From: Lachnospiraceae bacterium UBA7054
GTDB taxonomy: Bacteria; Bacillota; Clostridia; Lachnospirales; Lachnospiraceae
Assembly: GCA_002492725.1 (NCBI GenBank)
Contig: DLAF01000037.1
Location: 30,520 to 94,519, forward strand
DNA: 64,000 bases
Direction of reading: 5' to 3'
A program made the position numbers and the translations under genes. Positions 42,138 through 51,859 of this stretch are shown in pieces; position 1 is the stretch's first letter; every line of letters begins with the position of its first letter. The notes beneath the pieces were generated by a model. It searched no databases, had not been told where the DNA came from, and saw only the letters and a program-made list of their open reading frames with translations.

Positions 42138-43054
42138 TATAGAGCGAACAACTTTTCTATATTCAGCATCCCCCAGCCCTGCTTATTTTCCTCCTCCCCC
42201 AAATCCTTCGCAGCAAGAAGCATTCGGCGCTTTAACTGCATGCTGCTGCAATACGGATATTTCTGCAAAAATAAGGCCGCCGCACCCGAGACGATGGGCG
42301 TTGCCATGGAAGTACCGCTCTTTCTCACATAGGCGTCACGATAGTGCCCGCCTCGATCCTTCTGCAAGCGCAGATTGCAGGATATGATATCCGTACCCGG
42401 CGCAACGATATCCGGTTTGCGATCAATCTGTCCCGCACGCCCGCGCCCTGAATAATACTCGCATAAATCTTTTCTGTTGCCGAAAAAACCGCCCTCATGG
42501 CAGCCAACCGTGATGACCTGCGAACTCTCACCCAGTGGTGACAGACTTCCTTCCGCCGGTCCTTTGTTTCCGGCGGCGCAGACCACCACGACACCTTCCT
42601 CACAAACCCGCTCCAAAAGTCCCTTTAGCTCCTCCATTCTCTCACGTCCGCCGCTGTCTCCAATACCGACGGAAATATTGAGCACGCGGATCTGATAACG
42701 CAGTCGGTTTTCCAAAACCCACAAAAGTCCATAATACATACTTTCAATGCTGCCTTCCCCCTTCTCGTCAAGTACTTTTCCCACACAGAGCCTGCAGGTC
42801 GGCGCAATCCCGGAATACCGTCTCTTTGACAACAGACCGCTTCCGCCAAGGCACCCCGCCACATGTGTCCCGTGACCACTGTCATCATAAAGCGCCTGTC
42901 TGTTGTTTACAAAATCCCGAAACGCAACGATCCGCCCGTCAAAATCGGGATGATTCCCAATCCCCGTATCCAGGACGGCCGCGCAGATTTCTTCCGTGGC
43001 CACACCGTACTGTATCCTCTCACTGCATCCAAGCTGTCTCTTCACCCTGTCCAT
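42134..43054 (-). CDS. Subtilisin-like serine protease (S8)
   Basis: 306 residues with all three catalytic blocks: Asp29 in AVLDTGIG, His61 in SGHGTHVAG and Ser249 in GTSMATP. The oxyanion Asn is in VVCAAGNKGP. No signal peptide or propeptide is seen, which suggests a cytoplasmic enzyme like the intracellular or AprX-type subtilases, or secretion by another route. It lies just downstream of the surface-protein operon. The terminator of that operon ends 8 bases before the ATG, and the best ribosome site (GGGAG) is inside the terminator stem. Confidence 0.92.
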   Translation of the reverse strand: MDRVKRQLGCSERIQYGVATEEICAAVLDTGIGNHPDFDGRIVAFRDFVNNRQALYDDSGHGTHVAGCLGGSGLLSKRRYSGIAPTCRLCVGKVLDEKGEGSIESMYYGLLWVLENRLRYQIRVLNISVGIGDSGGRERMEELKGLLERVCEEGVVVVCAAGNKGPAEGSLSPLGESSQVITVGCHEGGFFGNRKDLCEYYSGRGRAGQIDRKPDIVAPGTDIISCNLRLQKDRGGHYRDAYVRKSGTSMATPIVSGAAALFLQKYPYCSSMQLKRRMLLAAKDLGEEENKQGWGMLNIEKLFALY

Positions 43055-43061
43055 GGTACAT

Positions 43062-43100
43062 AAAAAACTCCCGGCTTTCGATATATACTATGCCGGGAGT
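43062..43100 (-). terminator. Terminator of the surface-protein operon
   Basis: ACTCCCGGC (43067-43075) and GCCGGGAGT (43092-43100) form a perfect 9-bp stem with a 16-base loop. On the minus strand TTTTTT (43062-43067) follows. It lies 42 bases after the stop of the last surface gene. Confidence 0.88.
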
Positions 43101-43141
43101 CATTTTATGCGATATTTTTACAAAATTTTACATCCTTCTAA

Positions 43142-46100
43142 TCAGCGTTTTTGCCTGCGTGTCTTCACAAGCCGCCTTTTCAGCCTCGTTAAGCTGTTCT
43201 TCTGATAGAAAAACACCGCCAATGCCGCAAAAAACAGTCCGGCTCCCAAGAAATATTTCGGATGAATACTGTAATCTCCCGTATCCGGAGAATTATCCTT
43301 TTTGCCGAGGGAAAGGAATACTGCCTGCCCCTCCTTCACATCCGCCACCGCCGGCCCGGAGCCGTAATGATAGATCCCATAAGCTGAGAAATGCGCCGCC
43401 GTAAAGGCAATGGCGTCCTGCCCGTCCATGGAGATAACGCGGCTGTCAACCTCCTCTAATTGACCATCTGGGTCAAGGCATACCACATGCAGATTATCCG
43501 TCAATACTCCCTGCGGAAGCGGCATACTGATCTCTACCCTCTGCTTTCCAAGGCCCGTAATTGGTACATTCGTCGCCTGATCCGTCATCGTAATCTCGTA
43601 ACCATGGAGGGAATGCGGCAGCTTTCCTCCGTAGATCGACTGATAGACCTCACTGATCTTTGTTTTGGCTTCCTCGCTGTCCTCAACCTCGATACGGTAA
43701 CTTCCTTCGCTGCCCTCCATGACCGCCGTAAGAACACCGTCTTTGGGAATCGAGTAACTGTTATTCACTACCTCAATCCCCGATGCAGACGCTTGTGGGC
43801 GCTCTGCGTCTGTCAGAGTCTGTGCCCCCGGTTCCGCCTCTTCCAGCGTATAGGTACTGCCGCCGATTTTCACCGTCTCACCGGCAGCAGGCGCTTCTTT
43901 CGTCTTTTTCAGGATCGTAAGGATACCATCCTCCTCTTGCGAGATTGCGTCCTGTGTTTCCTCCGCGTTCCCGGACGCAGCCTGTTTCGCTGATCCGGTC
44001 TGCTCTGTGTCCGAAGCCTCCGCAGTCTCTCCTGTCTGCTCCGTCGCTTCGCTCGCTCCCTCATTCGTGGAAGACGACGCTGCATCCTCTCCCATGCCTT
44101 CGTCCGCACCGTTTGCAGCATCCACCGTTTCGCTTCCCTTCTTCTTACAGATTGCACCCGTAAAAGTGCCGCCCGCCGAAGTCAAACAGGTATCCGTCAG
44201 ATCCGTCACCCCCGCAGGGATCACGGCAACGCGGGTTCCCGTAAAGACAGGCCCTCTATAATCATCACGATAGAGCTTCGTCGCTGCACTCTCATAGGAG
44301 CGGACGGGAAGCGTGTCTCCTGCAAAATAAACAACACCGTTTTTCGTATTTTCATAATCAAAAGCTCTGAGACCGATTGCTTCCACATTGGGGCCAATGT
44401 ATACCGAAGAAACGGGACAACCCGCAAATGCTCTGTCACAGATTTTGATAAGGCCCTCGCCGCCCTCAATACGCTCCAGCTTTTCGCAGTCTTCAAAAGC
44501 ACCCTCGCCAATCTCCTGCACACTGTCCGGAATGTGTACCGACGTAATCTTAGAAAGCCCGCGGAATGCTTCCGGACCGATTGTTTTTACCGACTCGGGG
44601 ATTGACACTTCACTGCCCCTTCCCCGGTAAGCTAAGAGAATACCGTCTCCAACGATCAAAAACTCGCCTGCTTCGCCGGCATTTGCCTTCCAGCCGGAAA
44701 GCCACGGCGTCTTATCAAAAGCAGAAACACCGATTTTTTTCACGCTGCTCGGAATGACTACGTCAGCCAATTCGTCGCAGTGATAAAATGCCGCATAGCC
44801 AATCTCCTCCACGCCGTCAGGAATCCGTACTGAGGTAAGCGACGCTCTGGCGTAAGCGAATTCTCCAATTCTGCGAATTCCCGCAGGAATGTCACAGGAA
44901 GCCATATCCTCATCATAGTAGGCCTGCGCTGCTATCGTCTCTCCGTTCACCACCGTATATTTCGGGAAAGAACCGCCCTTCGCATCCTCCGAACCCGCAA
45001 GCCCGGGAATCGTATCCAGATCCGGCTCCTCCACTACAGGCTCTCCGCCCAGAATCTCTCCGGTGCCTCCCACGTTCACGGTTGCCTTTGCATTGTCCAC
45101 CAGCACGTAGACTTCCTGCCCAATGACACGGGACTTTGCCTTCACGCGGGAATCATCCTCCTCCGCTTCCATGGCGTTCATATGGGAGACCTCATGATAG
45201 TAGTCCACGGGCCCCAAAATCACGCCTTCTTCCTCTCCTGCCTCCTCCTCGCTCTCTCTGCCCGGAATCGGCGCCTCCTCATACTCGGATACATCGATAT
45301 CGTCAAGCACAAGTGTCTCCGCAAAGCGCTTCGCATAGGAACCGGCCTCGGCATTGATCGTAAGCTTCGTACAGCCGTCAAAAGCCGTAGAATGGATCTT
45401 GCTCACAGAAATCGGAATCGTAATATCCCGTAGTCTGACACAGTCCTCAAACGCCTTCATGTCAATACTCTTTACGGAATAGGGAATCGAAATCGATTTT
45501 AAGTTCTTGCAGTTAGAAAACGCATACCCCGTAATCTCCGGCACATTGCTGCTGATGATCACATCCTGCAGATTGTAATCCCCCCAGAAGGCATAGGGAC
45601 GAATCTTATTTACCGAAGAAGGCATACTGTAGGAACTGCCCGGCCGGCCGGCCAGCACCTGATAAAGCACATCCCAGCCCTTTTTATTGTAGATTGCGCC
45701 GTCATCGCAGACAAAGTCCGGATTACTGCTGTCGAAATCCACAGAAGCAAGACTGTAATCACCTGCAAATGCACCGTTTCCAAGGCTTTTCAGACCTTTG
45801 CCGATAGAAACATCCCGCAGGGAAGGACAGCCGGAAAAGGCCGCATTCTCAATGATCTCCACAGAATCGGGAATCGTAACACTCTGCAGATTCTGACATT
45901 CGGAAAAAGCCCTCGCACCAATGACTTCCACTTCCCCGCCTACCGTAATGTGGCGCACAGAATCATTGCCCGCAAAGGCTTCCGCTTCAATTTTTTTTAC
46001 CTGATTGGAAACAGACACGTCCTCAGCCGTGCCATTGTACTTTACAAGTGTAGTTCCATCCATCTGAAACTCAGGTGCGGCGGAGGGTTCCTCCGCCTCT

Positions 46101-46183
46101 ACACCTGATACAGGAATCTGTGTCACGACGATTGCTGTCACAAGCAGCAACGTGCCGATCGATTTTCTGATTATTTTCCCCAT
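43142..46183 (-). CDS. BspA-type leucine-rich repeat surface protein with sorting signal
   Basis: 1013 residues. Signal peptide about 1-30 (LLLVTAIVVTQIPVSGVEA). LRR_5/BspA repeats (IPDSVEIIENAAFSGCPSLRDV type) fall in two blocks, about 55-290 and 430-650, separated by an acidic linker. A Ser/Glu/Thr-rich stretch follows (about 690-760), then a domain ending AIAFTAAHFSAYGIYHYG. The C-terminus is SPDTGD, then IHPKYFL, a hydrophobic helix and a very basic tail (KRRLVKTRRQKR), i.e. a sortase-type wall anchor. BspA-like repeats often bind host or matrix proteins. It is the last gene of the operon, 29 bases after the larger LRR gene. RBS GGGGGAGTCCT. Confidence 0.9.
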   Translation of the reverse strand: MGKIIRKSIGTLLLVTAIVVTQIPVSGVEAEEPSAAPEFQMDGTTLVKYNGTAEDVSVSNQVKKIEAEAFAGNDSVRHITVGGEVEVIGARAFSECQNLQSVTIPDSVEIIENAAFSGCPSLRDVSIGKGLKSLGNGAFAGDYSLASVDFDSSNPDFVCDDGAIYNKKGWDVLYQVLAGRPGSSYSMPSSVNKIRPYAFWGDYNLQDVIISSNVPEITGYAFSNCKNLKSISIPYSVKSIDMKAFEDCVRLRDITIPISVSKIHSTAFDGCTKLTINAEAGSYAKRFAETLVLDDIDVSEYEEAPIPGRESEEEAGEEEGVILGPVDYYHEVSHMNAMEAEEDDSRVKAKSRVIGQEVYVLVDNAKATVNVGGTGEILGGEPVVEEPDLDTIPGLAGSEDAKGGSFPKYTVVNGETIAAQAYYDEDMASCDIPAGIRRIGEFAYARASLTSVRIPDGVEEIGYAAFYHCDELADVVIPSSVKKIGVSAFDKTPWLSGWKANAGEAGEFLIVGDGILLAYRGRGSEVSIPESVKTIGPEAFRGLSKITSVHIPDSVQEIGEGAFEDCEKLERIEGGEGLIKICDRAFAGCPVSSVYIGPNVEAIGLRAFDYENTKNGVVYFAGDTLPVRSYESAATKLYRDDYRGPVFTGTRVAVIPAGVTDLTDTCLTSAGGTFTGAICKKKGSETVDAANGADEGMGEDAASSSTNEGASEATEQTGETAEASDTEQTGSAKQAASGNAEETQDAISQEEDGILTILKKTKEAPAAGETVKIGGSTYTLEEAEPGAQTLTDAERPQASASGIEVVNNSYSIPKDGVLTAVMEGSEGSYRIEVEDSEEAKTKISEVYQSIYGGKLPHSLHGYEITMTDQATNVPITGLGKQRVEISMPLPQGVLTDNLHVVCLDPDGQLEEVDSRVISMDGQDAIAFTAAHFSAYGIYHYGSGPAVADVKEGQAVFLSLGKKDNSPDTGDYSIHPKYFLGAGLFFAALAVFFYQKNSLTRLKRRLVKTRRQKR

Positions 46184-46212
46184 AGGACTCCCCCTCTGGG
46201 ATCATAAGTCCC

Positions 46213-49200
46213 TTACGCCTTGACTTTTACCTTTTTGTCCCGTTTTAAGAACAGGATCATGGACAGGCAGGCCAAACCGAGCGATAAGAACCACTTCGGA
46301 TGGATCGGGTCCCCGGTCTTTGGCGTCACATCGAGCATACCCTCCACCAGATTGCCCGTGTCCACATAAATCGTGTAAGGCGAGAAGTGGGTTGCCCGGA
46401 AACGGATACACGGTACACCGTTAATTGTGGTAAAGCTCTCATTCAGGCTCTCTAACTGATCTCCGTTTATGACTGCGCCAGCCATATTGTTTCCGCCGTA
46501 AGCCACCAGTGAATCAGGAATCGGGATCGTGATATCCACGGAAAGTCCCGTCGTATCCGTGATCTTCGTGGTACCGGTGGAATCATAGAGACTGATATCC
46601 ATCGCATAGTACAGGATATTATCAAGCGTGCCGTACTTATTTGTGAGCGCTGCCGCCACTGCACGGGTTGCTTCGTCAGTTTCCGAAATCTTTACAATAA
46701 AGTTATCTGTTGATCCGTTGGTAGTCGCCGTCGCCAAATCTCTGTTGGAGATGCCGGGTTTCTGGATATCCACCCTGGTATTGCCGTTTCCGGTCGTGTC
46801 TGCTGTGGTATTTCCCGTACCGGTCGTACCCGCAGGCGCCGTCGTGTTATCCGCCACGTAGTTTGCCTTCACCGTCACGTTATTGGAAGGCATCGTAAAG
46901 GTGGTAGCCGACATGCTCACACTTGCTAACGTCACACCGTTTGATTCCGTCGTCCACTTGTCAAAGCGCATACCCGCTGCCGGAATGCTTGCCTGAATAA
47001 TGACCGTCGCACCCGGCGTATAAGTGCCGGATCCCGATCCGTTCTCAACAAACACCGTGTACTGCCCTGCCCCGGAGGTACCGGAAGTCGCACTCGTGGA
47101 ACTCGTGCTGGTAGAGCTCGTGCTGGAGGAACTTGAACCGCTGCTTGAGGAATTACTGCTGGTATTACCGCTATTACCGCTGGTATTCCCGGAATTACCG
47201 CTGGTCGTATTGTTGCTGGTGTTTGTGGACGGCCTGCTGGTATTCGTCGAACCGCCGCTCGTAGGACTTGCCTCGTAGAGCGCGATAATATTAGGCATAT
47301 TCCTGTCAATTACCGTATTGATCGTCCAGTTATTGCTGAAAGGCGTTTTACTATTTACTCTATAGCCTGCATGCTGTGGATGCACCGGTGCTTCCAGACC
47401 GAGATCCGCAAAACTCATGCCCGCGTCAATCTCATATTTGCCGATTGATGCGCCGTTTATGCCATCAAAAAACTCAACGAGATACTTGCCATCCGTCGTT
47501 GCGCCGCCGTTTGACTCATACTGCGCAACAAAAGTGGTCAGATCTTCCTCAATCTCACTCTTCAGATCGATCTGTGCATTCTTGGAGTTATATCCACGCC
47601 AGTCTCCCTTGAACGTAAAGCCCGGCCTGTGATCCTCCTCATAAAGTGCCTTTGCCTCATCCGGCTCACGCGCATAAAGCTTTTCTCCGCTCTTCTTTTC
47701 AAGCTCCTGTGTCTTACCGACCTGTGAACCGTCATAGTCAAAGAATTTCACACGGTACGCACCAAGTTCCCTGAACTCGATCGGCGGATGATAACGATCC
47801 GCATAGCGCTTCGCTGCAGAGTCCAGATAGGAACGGATGATCACACCCTCCTTCGGTGAGAAGGCGTTATCGGCAATATCCACCTCGCGTCCTCTGATCG
47901 TCACATCCAGCGTCTTCTTTTCGCCCGCGACCCCTTCAAACGCGTTCTCCTTAATCTTGTTGACAGAGACGGGAAGCACAACATCTGCAAGACTGGTACA
48001 GTCTTTAAAGCAGCCTTCCGGAATTTCCTTTAGGTTATCCACATCGGTAAAGTCCGCCAGCAGAAGGAATTCACAGCCCTCAAAGGCACTCTTGCCGATC
48101 TCGCTCACATCCTTTAACAATGAGATTGCTCCCGCGGTAACATTCTTTTCCTCAAGACCCAGATCGCCAGTATTCGGGCGTCCTTTATTCATCAGACACT
48201 CGATGATCTTATAGGTTCCGGGATTCTCCTCCGATTTTCCAAAGAGGATTCCCTTCTCCACCGGAAAGTTTTCGTTACCGATCAGCTCGGTCATCTCTCT
48301 GCAGCCCCTAAAAGGCAGTACCCCGATGGAAGACACCTTGCCAAGCGACACGCTCTTTAACTGCTCGCAGTTATCAAAGGCATAATCCGGAAGCTTTTCT
48401 ACGCTTCGAAGTTCCACTCTCTTGATGACATCGTTACCTCTGGGATCTCTTTCCCTGTCATCCTTCTTTGTCGCACCGTTCTCATCCCGATAATCCACAA
48501 ATCTGCCGCTGAACAGGCCCGGCACCGAATTTCCCGTCTCGCTGGTATCGCGAAGATAAGTCGGCCCATATCCGCCCTGTCCGAGATACTTATCATAATT
48601 TAACGCATTGTTCGGATCAATCTTACTGTCCGCATAGCTGCGCACATCGATGGATGTAATGCCCTCAGGTACGATAATCGTCTCCGTACCGTCGATAAAG
48701 CGCTTCGCATATCCCACCTTCTGATAATCGTTGAGCCCGATTCCGGAGGGATTGGCCAGTTCGGTCTGATAGTTTGTCATGAAATTATAAGGCTTTTTCT
48801 CAAAATAAGGCTTCAGCCATTCTTGGGTACTGATCGTTGCCGCCTGTACAACCATGGGCTCAAAGAAGAAATCGTACAAACTCTCTCCGATCCCGGCCGT
48901 CGTCTGCGTACTTGTCGTCTCCGAAGCAGCGGGCAGCCAGTTCATCCAGTTATATCCACCCTTCTCATCCACTTCACAGAAACGCTCGTTGATCCAAGGG
49001 CCGTAGCGTTCCTCAAACAGCTCCTTCGTCAGCGCTACCTCTCCCTGATTCGGCAGGGTTACTGTATCACGATTATTGAAAGCTGCCTCCAACAGAAGAG
49101 CATACTCTTTCCTGACATCACCAACTGTCTTCTGCAGGCTGTCGATCCGCTGGTTATCGTAATCATAAATGGTATAGTAATATTTTTCCTGATCCTTGCA

Positions 49201-51792
49201 GTAATCCTTTAACTCCATGTCATCAAGGACGCCCGCCTCTGTCAGGTCACTGAGCTTAGGAATGTCAAGCAGAACCGCATCGCCGTTTGTCCGATCCACC
49301 ATCACCGTCAGATGGGTACCCTCCGCCTGGCTGTCCCAGCGGCTCTTGTAACATACATTTACAAGACGGGGCGGCGTACTTCCTTCCGTGGAATTCAGCA
49401 CGTGGTTCGGATTCATCGCATACTCAAAGGGCGCATATCCCTTTACGATATCCCCATGGAACGTAAGTTCTCCGCCACCGGTCTGGAAGGCGGTATCCGC
49501 CATCTGGAAAGCCTGTGCACCGTATCCGGCCTTCGGGGTATTAAAGAAGACGTCAAACAGGATCGGGCAGTCTGCAAATGCGCGCTCTCCAATCTTCGCA
49601 ACGGAATTGCCGATACGAACCTTACTTAATTTTTCCAATCCCGCAAACGCGCCGTCAGCAATCTCCGTGATGGAATCATCCTGGATGGTAATGCTGCTGA
49701 TCGATTTGCGCAGTCTTTCATCATCGAAACATCCCTCGCCGATGCTGCGGACTACATAATTTCCCACCTTCTTGGGGATCACAATATCCACACTGCCCTT
49801 GCCTTCCACCAGCACACAGGACTTCAGGGTGCCGTCAGCGCTGACTTCGTAGCGGTATACGCTGCCGTCCCCGCTCTTCATGGCAACCTCATAGCAATCC
49901 ACGCCGCCCTTGGTATAGACATAAGGCACGCCGGACTCCCCGCTGACCCTCGTGTAAGCATTCCAGGTGCTCTCCCTCGGCCGCGCGATATCCCCGTTAA
50001 ACGTCTCGGGTCCGCGCACAAAGAAAGTCTCATCCGTCACATGGGCGAAAAGATCCGGTTTAAAACTTGCCCCGCCGCAGGAATCCGGGAAGATGACATT
50101 GTGCAGACCAATACAGTTATAGAAGGTCGTGGAAGGCACCTGCCCCTGATAGTTCACAGGCATGGTCACTTCGGTAAGCTTTTCTCGGTTACCAAGCACA
50201 TACTCGCCGATCTTACTGTCCTTTACGCCTCCGTTTGGTCCGGTAATACTCTCCGGGAAAGTGAATTTCGTCAGCTTAGAGTCGCCGCCCATCGTAGCCA
50301 GCGCAAAGCAACCCTTTCCGAGAGACTTGATATTAGATCCGGTAAATTTTAAGCCGGTATCCGACAAAGCCGGATCATTATAAAAAGCAAAATCCCTGAG
50401 TTCGCAGCCGCTTGTGCCGCCCTCACCGCCAAGTCCCTTGACGGCGCTCAAATCAACGTTCTCCAACGATGCACAGTTTGCAAATGCTCCATATCCAATG
50501 ATCTGCATCGTATCCGGGAAAGTAATACTGCTTAAGGAACTGCATCCGTAAAACGCCTCCGCACCAATACTGGAGATACCGGACGTCGTGCCGAGCGTCA
50601 CATTGGTAAGTCTGGTACAGCCGCGAAAAGCCCTGTTCCCAACGGCCGCATTTTTGCCCAGTGTGATACTGACGATACCGGAACCCTCAAAGGCCTGGTC
50701 GCCGACCTTTGTGATGGTATCCGGCAGAACGATTTCATCGATATCCGCCACACCGGCGAAGGCACGCTGCCCGACAGCCGCCAAAATTGCCTCTGTCGGC
50801 TCCTTTTGTGCCAAGAAACCGTGTGCGTCCGTCACATAGCCGTCAGCCAAAGAAGCGCTTGCCGATTGACTCTGCGCGACCCACACAGGTTCGCTTTTTT
50901 CATTTCCGCTTTTATCCAGTCGATTATCCGTGACATTTACCAACGTAAACGGAATCCCCGTGGCTTTTAACACATTGTTGTGTTCACAGTAAAAGCGAAG
51001 TCTGTCATCGCCTTCCAGTTTGCTCGGAGAAGCTTCTAACGGCGTGACGCTTTTTGTCGGATCGGCCTCCCAATCAGCAATCTCTTTTAATACCTGCGCA
51101 TAGAGATCCTTATAATACGATTCCAAAAATTTCTTTTCATCTTGATTTAATGTTAAGTAGCTATACTGATCAACAGTAATGATACGTTTCGGATAAAGTC
51201 TATTTGTCTCCCCCAGATTATCCATCGGATTATTTACCTTATCCGTATACTGCGCGGGATTCGTAAAATATGTTGTCAGCTGATCGTCCGTCACGGTCTG
51301 ATACTCCGTGAGCAGCAACTCGCCGACCTCCACCTTCTTTTGTTTCAGGTCACGGTTATACTTACAAATCGTCGCATTCTTGCCCGGATGATAGAGAAAT
51401 TCCCACTCCAGATACAGCATACCGTCCCGCTCAACCGATGTTACGGTCGATTTCAGTTCCGGGCTGTCACCACTGAGCGCATCCTTTAATTCCCGCGGCA
51501 GACCGCTTCCCGGCTGTATGTCATATTCCCAACAATCTTTCTCACCGGCGCCATGTGTAATGTTATGCTCCCCGCCCAATTTCAGCATTTCATCCGACGG
51601 AATCTCCTTCGGATATTCGAGAGCCGCCTGCAGATTTGCCGACCCGCCCGAAGAGCCGTCCTCCGCCAGGTTTTCCGGCACGGGTATCGCCGCCACCACG
51701 ATGGCTGTGATCATCAGAACCGCCGCCAGACTACGCCTGACGGTTCTCTTTAATCTCCTCTTCGGCTTTTTCGCTGCTGTTTTCTTCGCCAT
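46213..51792 (-). CDS. Giant BspA-type leucine-rich repeat surface protein with sorting signal
   Basis: 1859 residues. The N-terminus is unusually Lys/Arg-rich, followed by a signal helix with LMITAIVVAAIPVPE, resembling that of the next gene. LRR_5 repeats occur around residues 340-500, 665-750 and 1035-1340. A stretch with KFFDYDGSQVGKTQELEK (about 1350-1500) is like InlB B-repeats. A Ser/Thr/Asn/Gly linker spans about 1505-1580. Next is a bacterial-repeat domain with FDKWTTESNGVTL and the C-terminal module ending IRFRATHFSPYTIYVDTG. It ends TPKTGD, IHPKWFL, a hydrophobic helix and KRDKKVKVKA. I start at the ATG at 51792 because AGGAGAG lies upstream of it; the ATG at 51810 lacks a ribosome site. 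Probable covalent wall protein and adhesin. Confidence 0.9.
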   Translation of the reverse strand: MAKKTAAKKPKRRLKRTVRRSLAAVLMITAIVVAAIPVPENLAEDGSSGGSANLQAALEYPKEIPSDEMLKLGGEHNITHGAGEKDCWEYDIQPGSGLPRELKDALSGDSPELKSTVTSVERDGMLYLEWEFLYHPGKNATICKYNRDLKQKKVEVGELLLTEYQTVTDDQLTTYFTNPAQYTDKVNNPMDNLGETNRLYPKRIITVDQYSYLTLNQDEKKFLESYYKDLYAQVLKEIADWEADPTKSVTPLEASPSKLEGDDRLRFYCEHNNVLKATGIPFTLVNVTDNRLDKSGNEKSEPVWVAQSQSASASLADGYVTDAHGFLAQKEPTEAILAAVGQRAFAGVADIDEIVLPDTITKVGDQAFEGSGIVSITLGKNAAVGNRAFRGCTRLTNVTLGTTSGISSIGAEAFYGCSSLSSITFPDTMQIIGYGAFANCASLENVDLSAVKGLGGEGGTSGCELRDFAFYNDPALSDTGLKFTGSNIKSLGKGCFALATMGGDSKLTKFTFPESITGPNGGVKDSKIGEYVLGNREKLTEVTMPVNYQGQVPSTTFYNCIGLHNVIFPDSCGGASFKPDLFAHVTDETFFVRGPETFNGDIARPRESTWNAYTRVSGESGVPYVYTKGGVDCYEVAMKSGDGSVYRYEVSADGTLKSCVLVEGKGSVDIVIPKKVGNYVVRSIGEGCFDDERLRKSISSITIQDDSITEIADGAFAGLEKLSKVRIGNSVAKIGERAFADCPILFDVFFNTPKAGYGAQAFQMADTAFQTGGGELTFHGDIVKGYAPFEYAMNPNHVLNSTEGSTPPRLVNVCYKSRWDSQAEGTHLTVMVDRTNGDAVLLDIPKLSDLTEAGVLDDMELKDYCKDQEKYYYTIYDYDNQRIDSLQKTVGDVRKEYALLLEAAFNNRDTVTLPNQGEVALTKELFEERYGPWINERFCEVDEKGGYNWMNWLPAASETTSTQTTAGIGESLYDFFFEPMVVQAATISTQEWLKPYFEKKPYNFMTNYQTELANPSGIGLNDYQKVGYAKRFIDGTETIIVPEGITSIDVRSYADSKIDPNNALNYDKYLGQGGYGPTYLRDTSETGNSVPGLFSGRFVDYRDENGATKKDDRERDPRGNDVIKRVELRSVEKLPDYAFDNCEQLKSVSLGKVSSIGVLPFRGCREMTELIGNENFPVEKGILFGKSEENPGTYKIIECLMNKGRPNTGDLGLEEKNVTAGAISLLKDVSEIGKSAFEGCEFLLLADFTDVDNLKEIPEGCFKDCTSLADVVLPVSVNKIKENAFEGVAGEKKTLDVTIRGREVDIADNAFSPKEGVIIRSYLDSAAKRYADRYHPPIEFRELGAYRVKFFDYDGSQVGKTQELEKKSGEKLYAREPDEAKALYEEDHRPGFTFKGDWRGYNSKNAQIDLKSEIEEDLTTFVAQYESNGGATTDGKYLVEFFDGINGASIGKYEIDAGMSFADLGLEAPVHPQHAGYRVNSKTPFSNNWTINTVIDRNMPNIIALYEASPTSGGSTNTSRPSTNTSNNTTSGNSGNTSGNSGNTSSNSSSSGSSSSSTSSTSTSSTSATSGTSGAGQYTVFVENGSGSGTYTPGATVIIQASIPAAGMRFDKWTTESNGVTLASVSMSATTFTMPSNNVTVKANYVADNTTAPAGTTGTGNTTADTTGNGNTRVDIQKPGISNRDLATATTNGSTDNFIVKISETDEATRAVAAALTNKYGTLDNILYYAMDISLYDSTGTTKITDTTGLSVDITIPIPDSLVAYGGNNMAGAVINGDQLESLNESFTTINGVPCIRFRATHFSPYTIYVDTGNLVEGMLDVTPKTGDPIHPKWFLSLGLACLSMILFLKRDKKVKVKA

Positions 51793-51859
51793 GGTACTTT
51801 CTCTCCTCATTTCCTTACACGGTTTTGTCTCCCCGCTAAAAAACGGAACCGCTTTCCTG

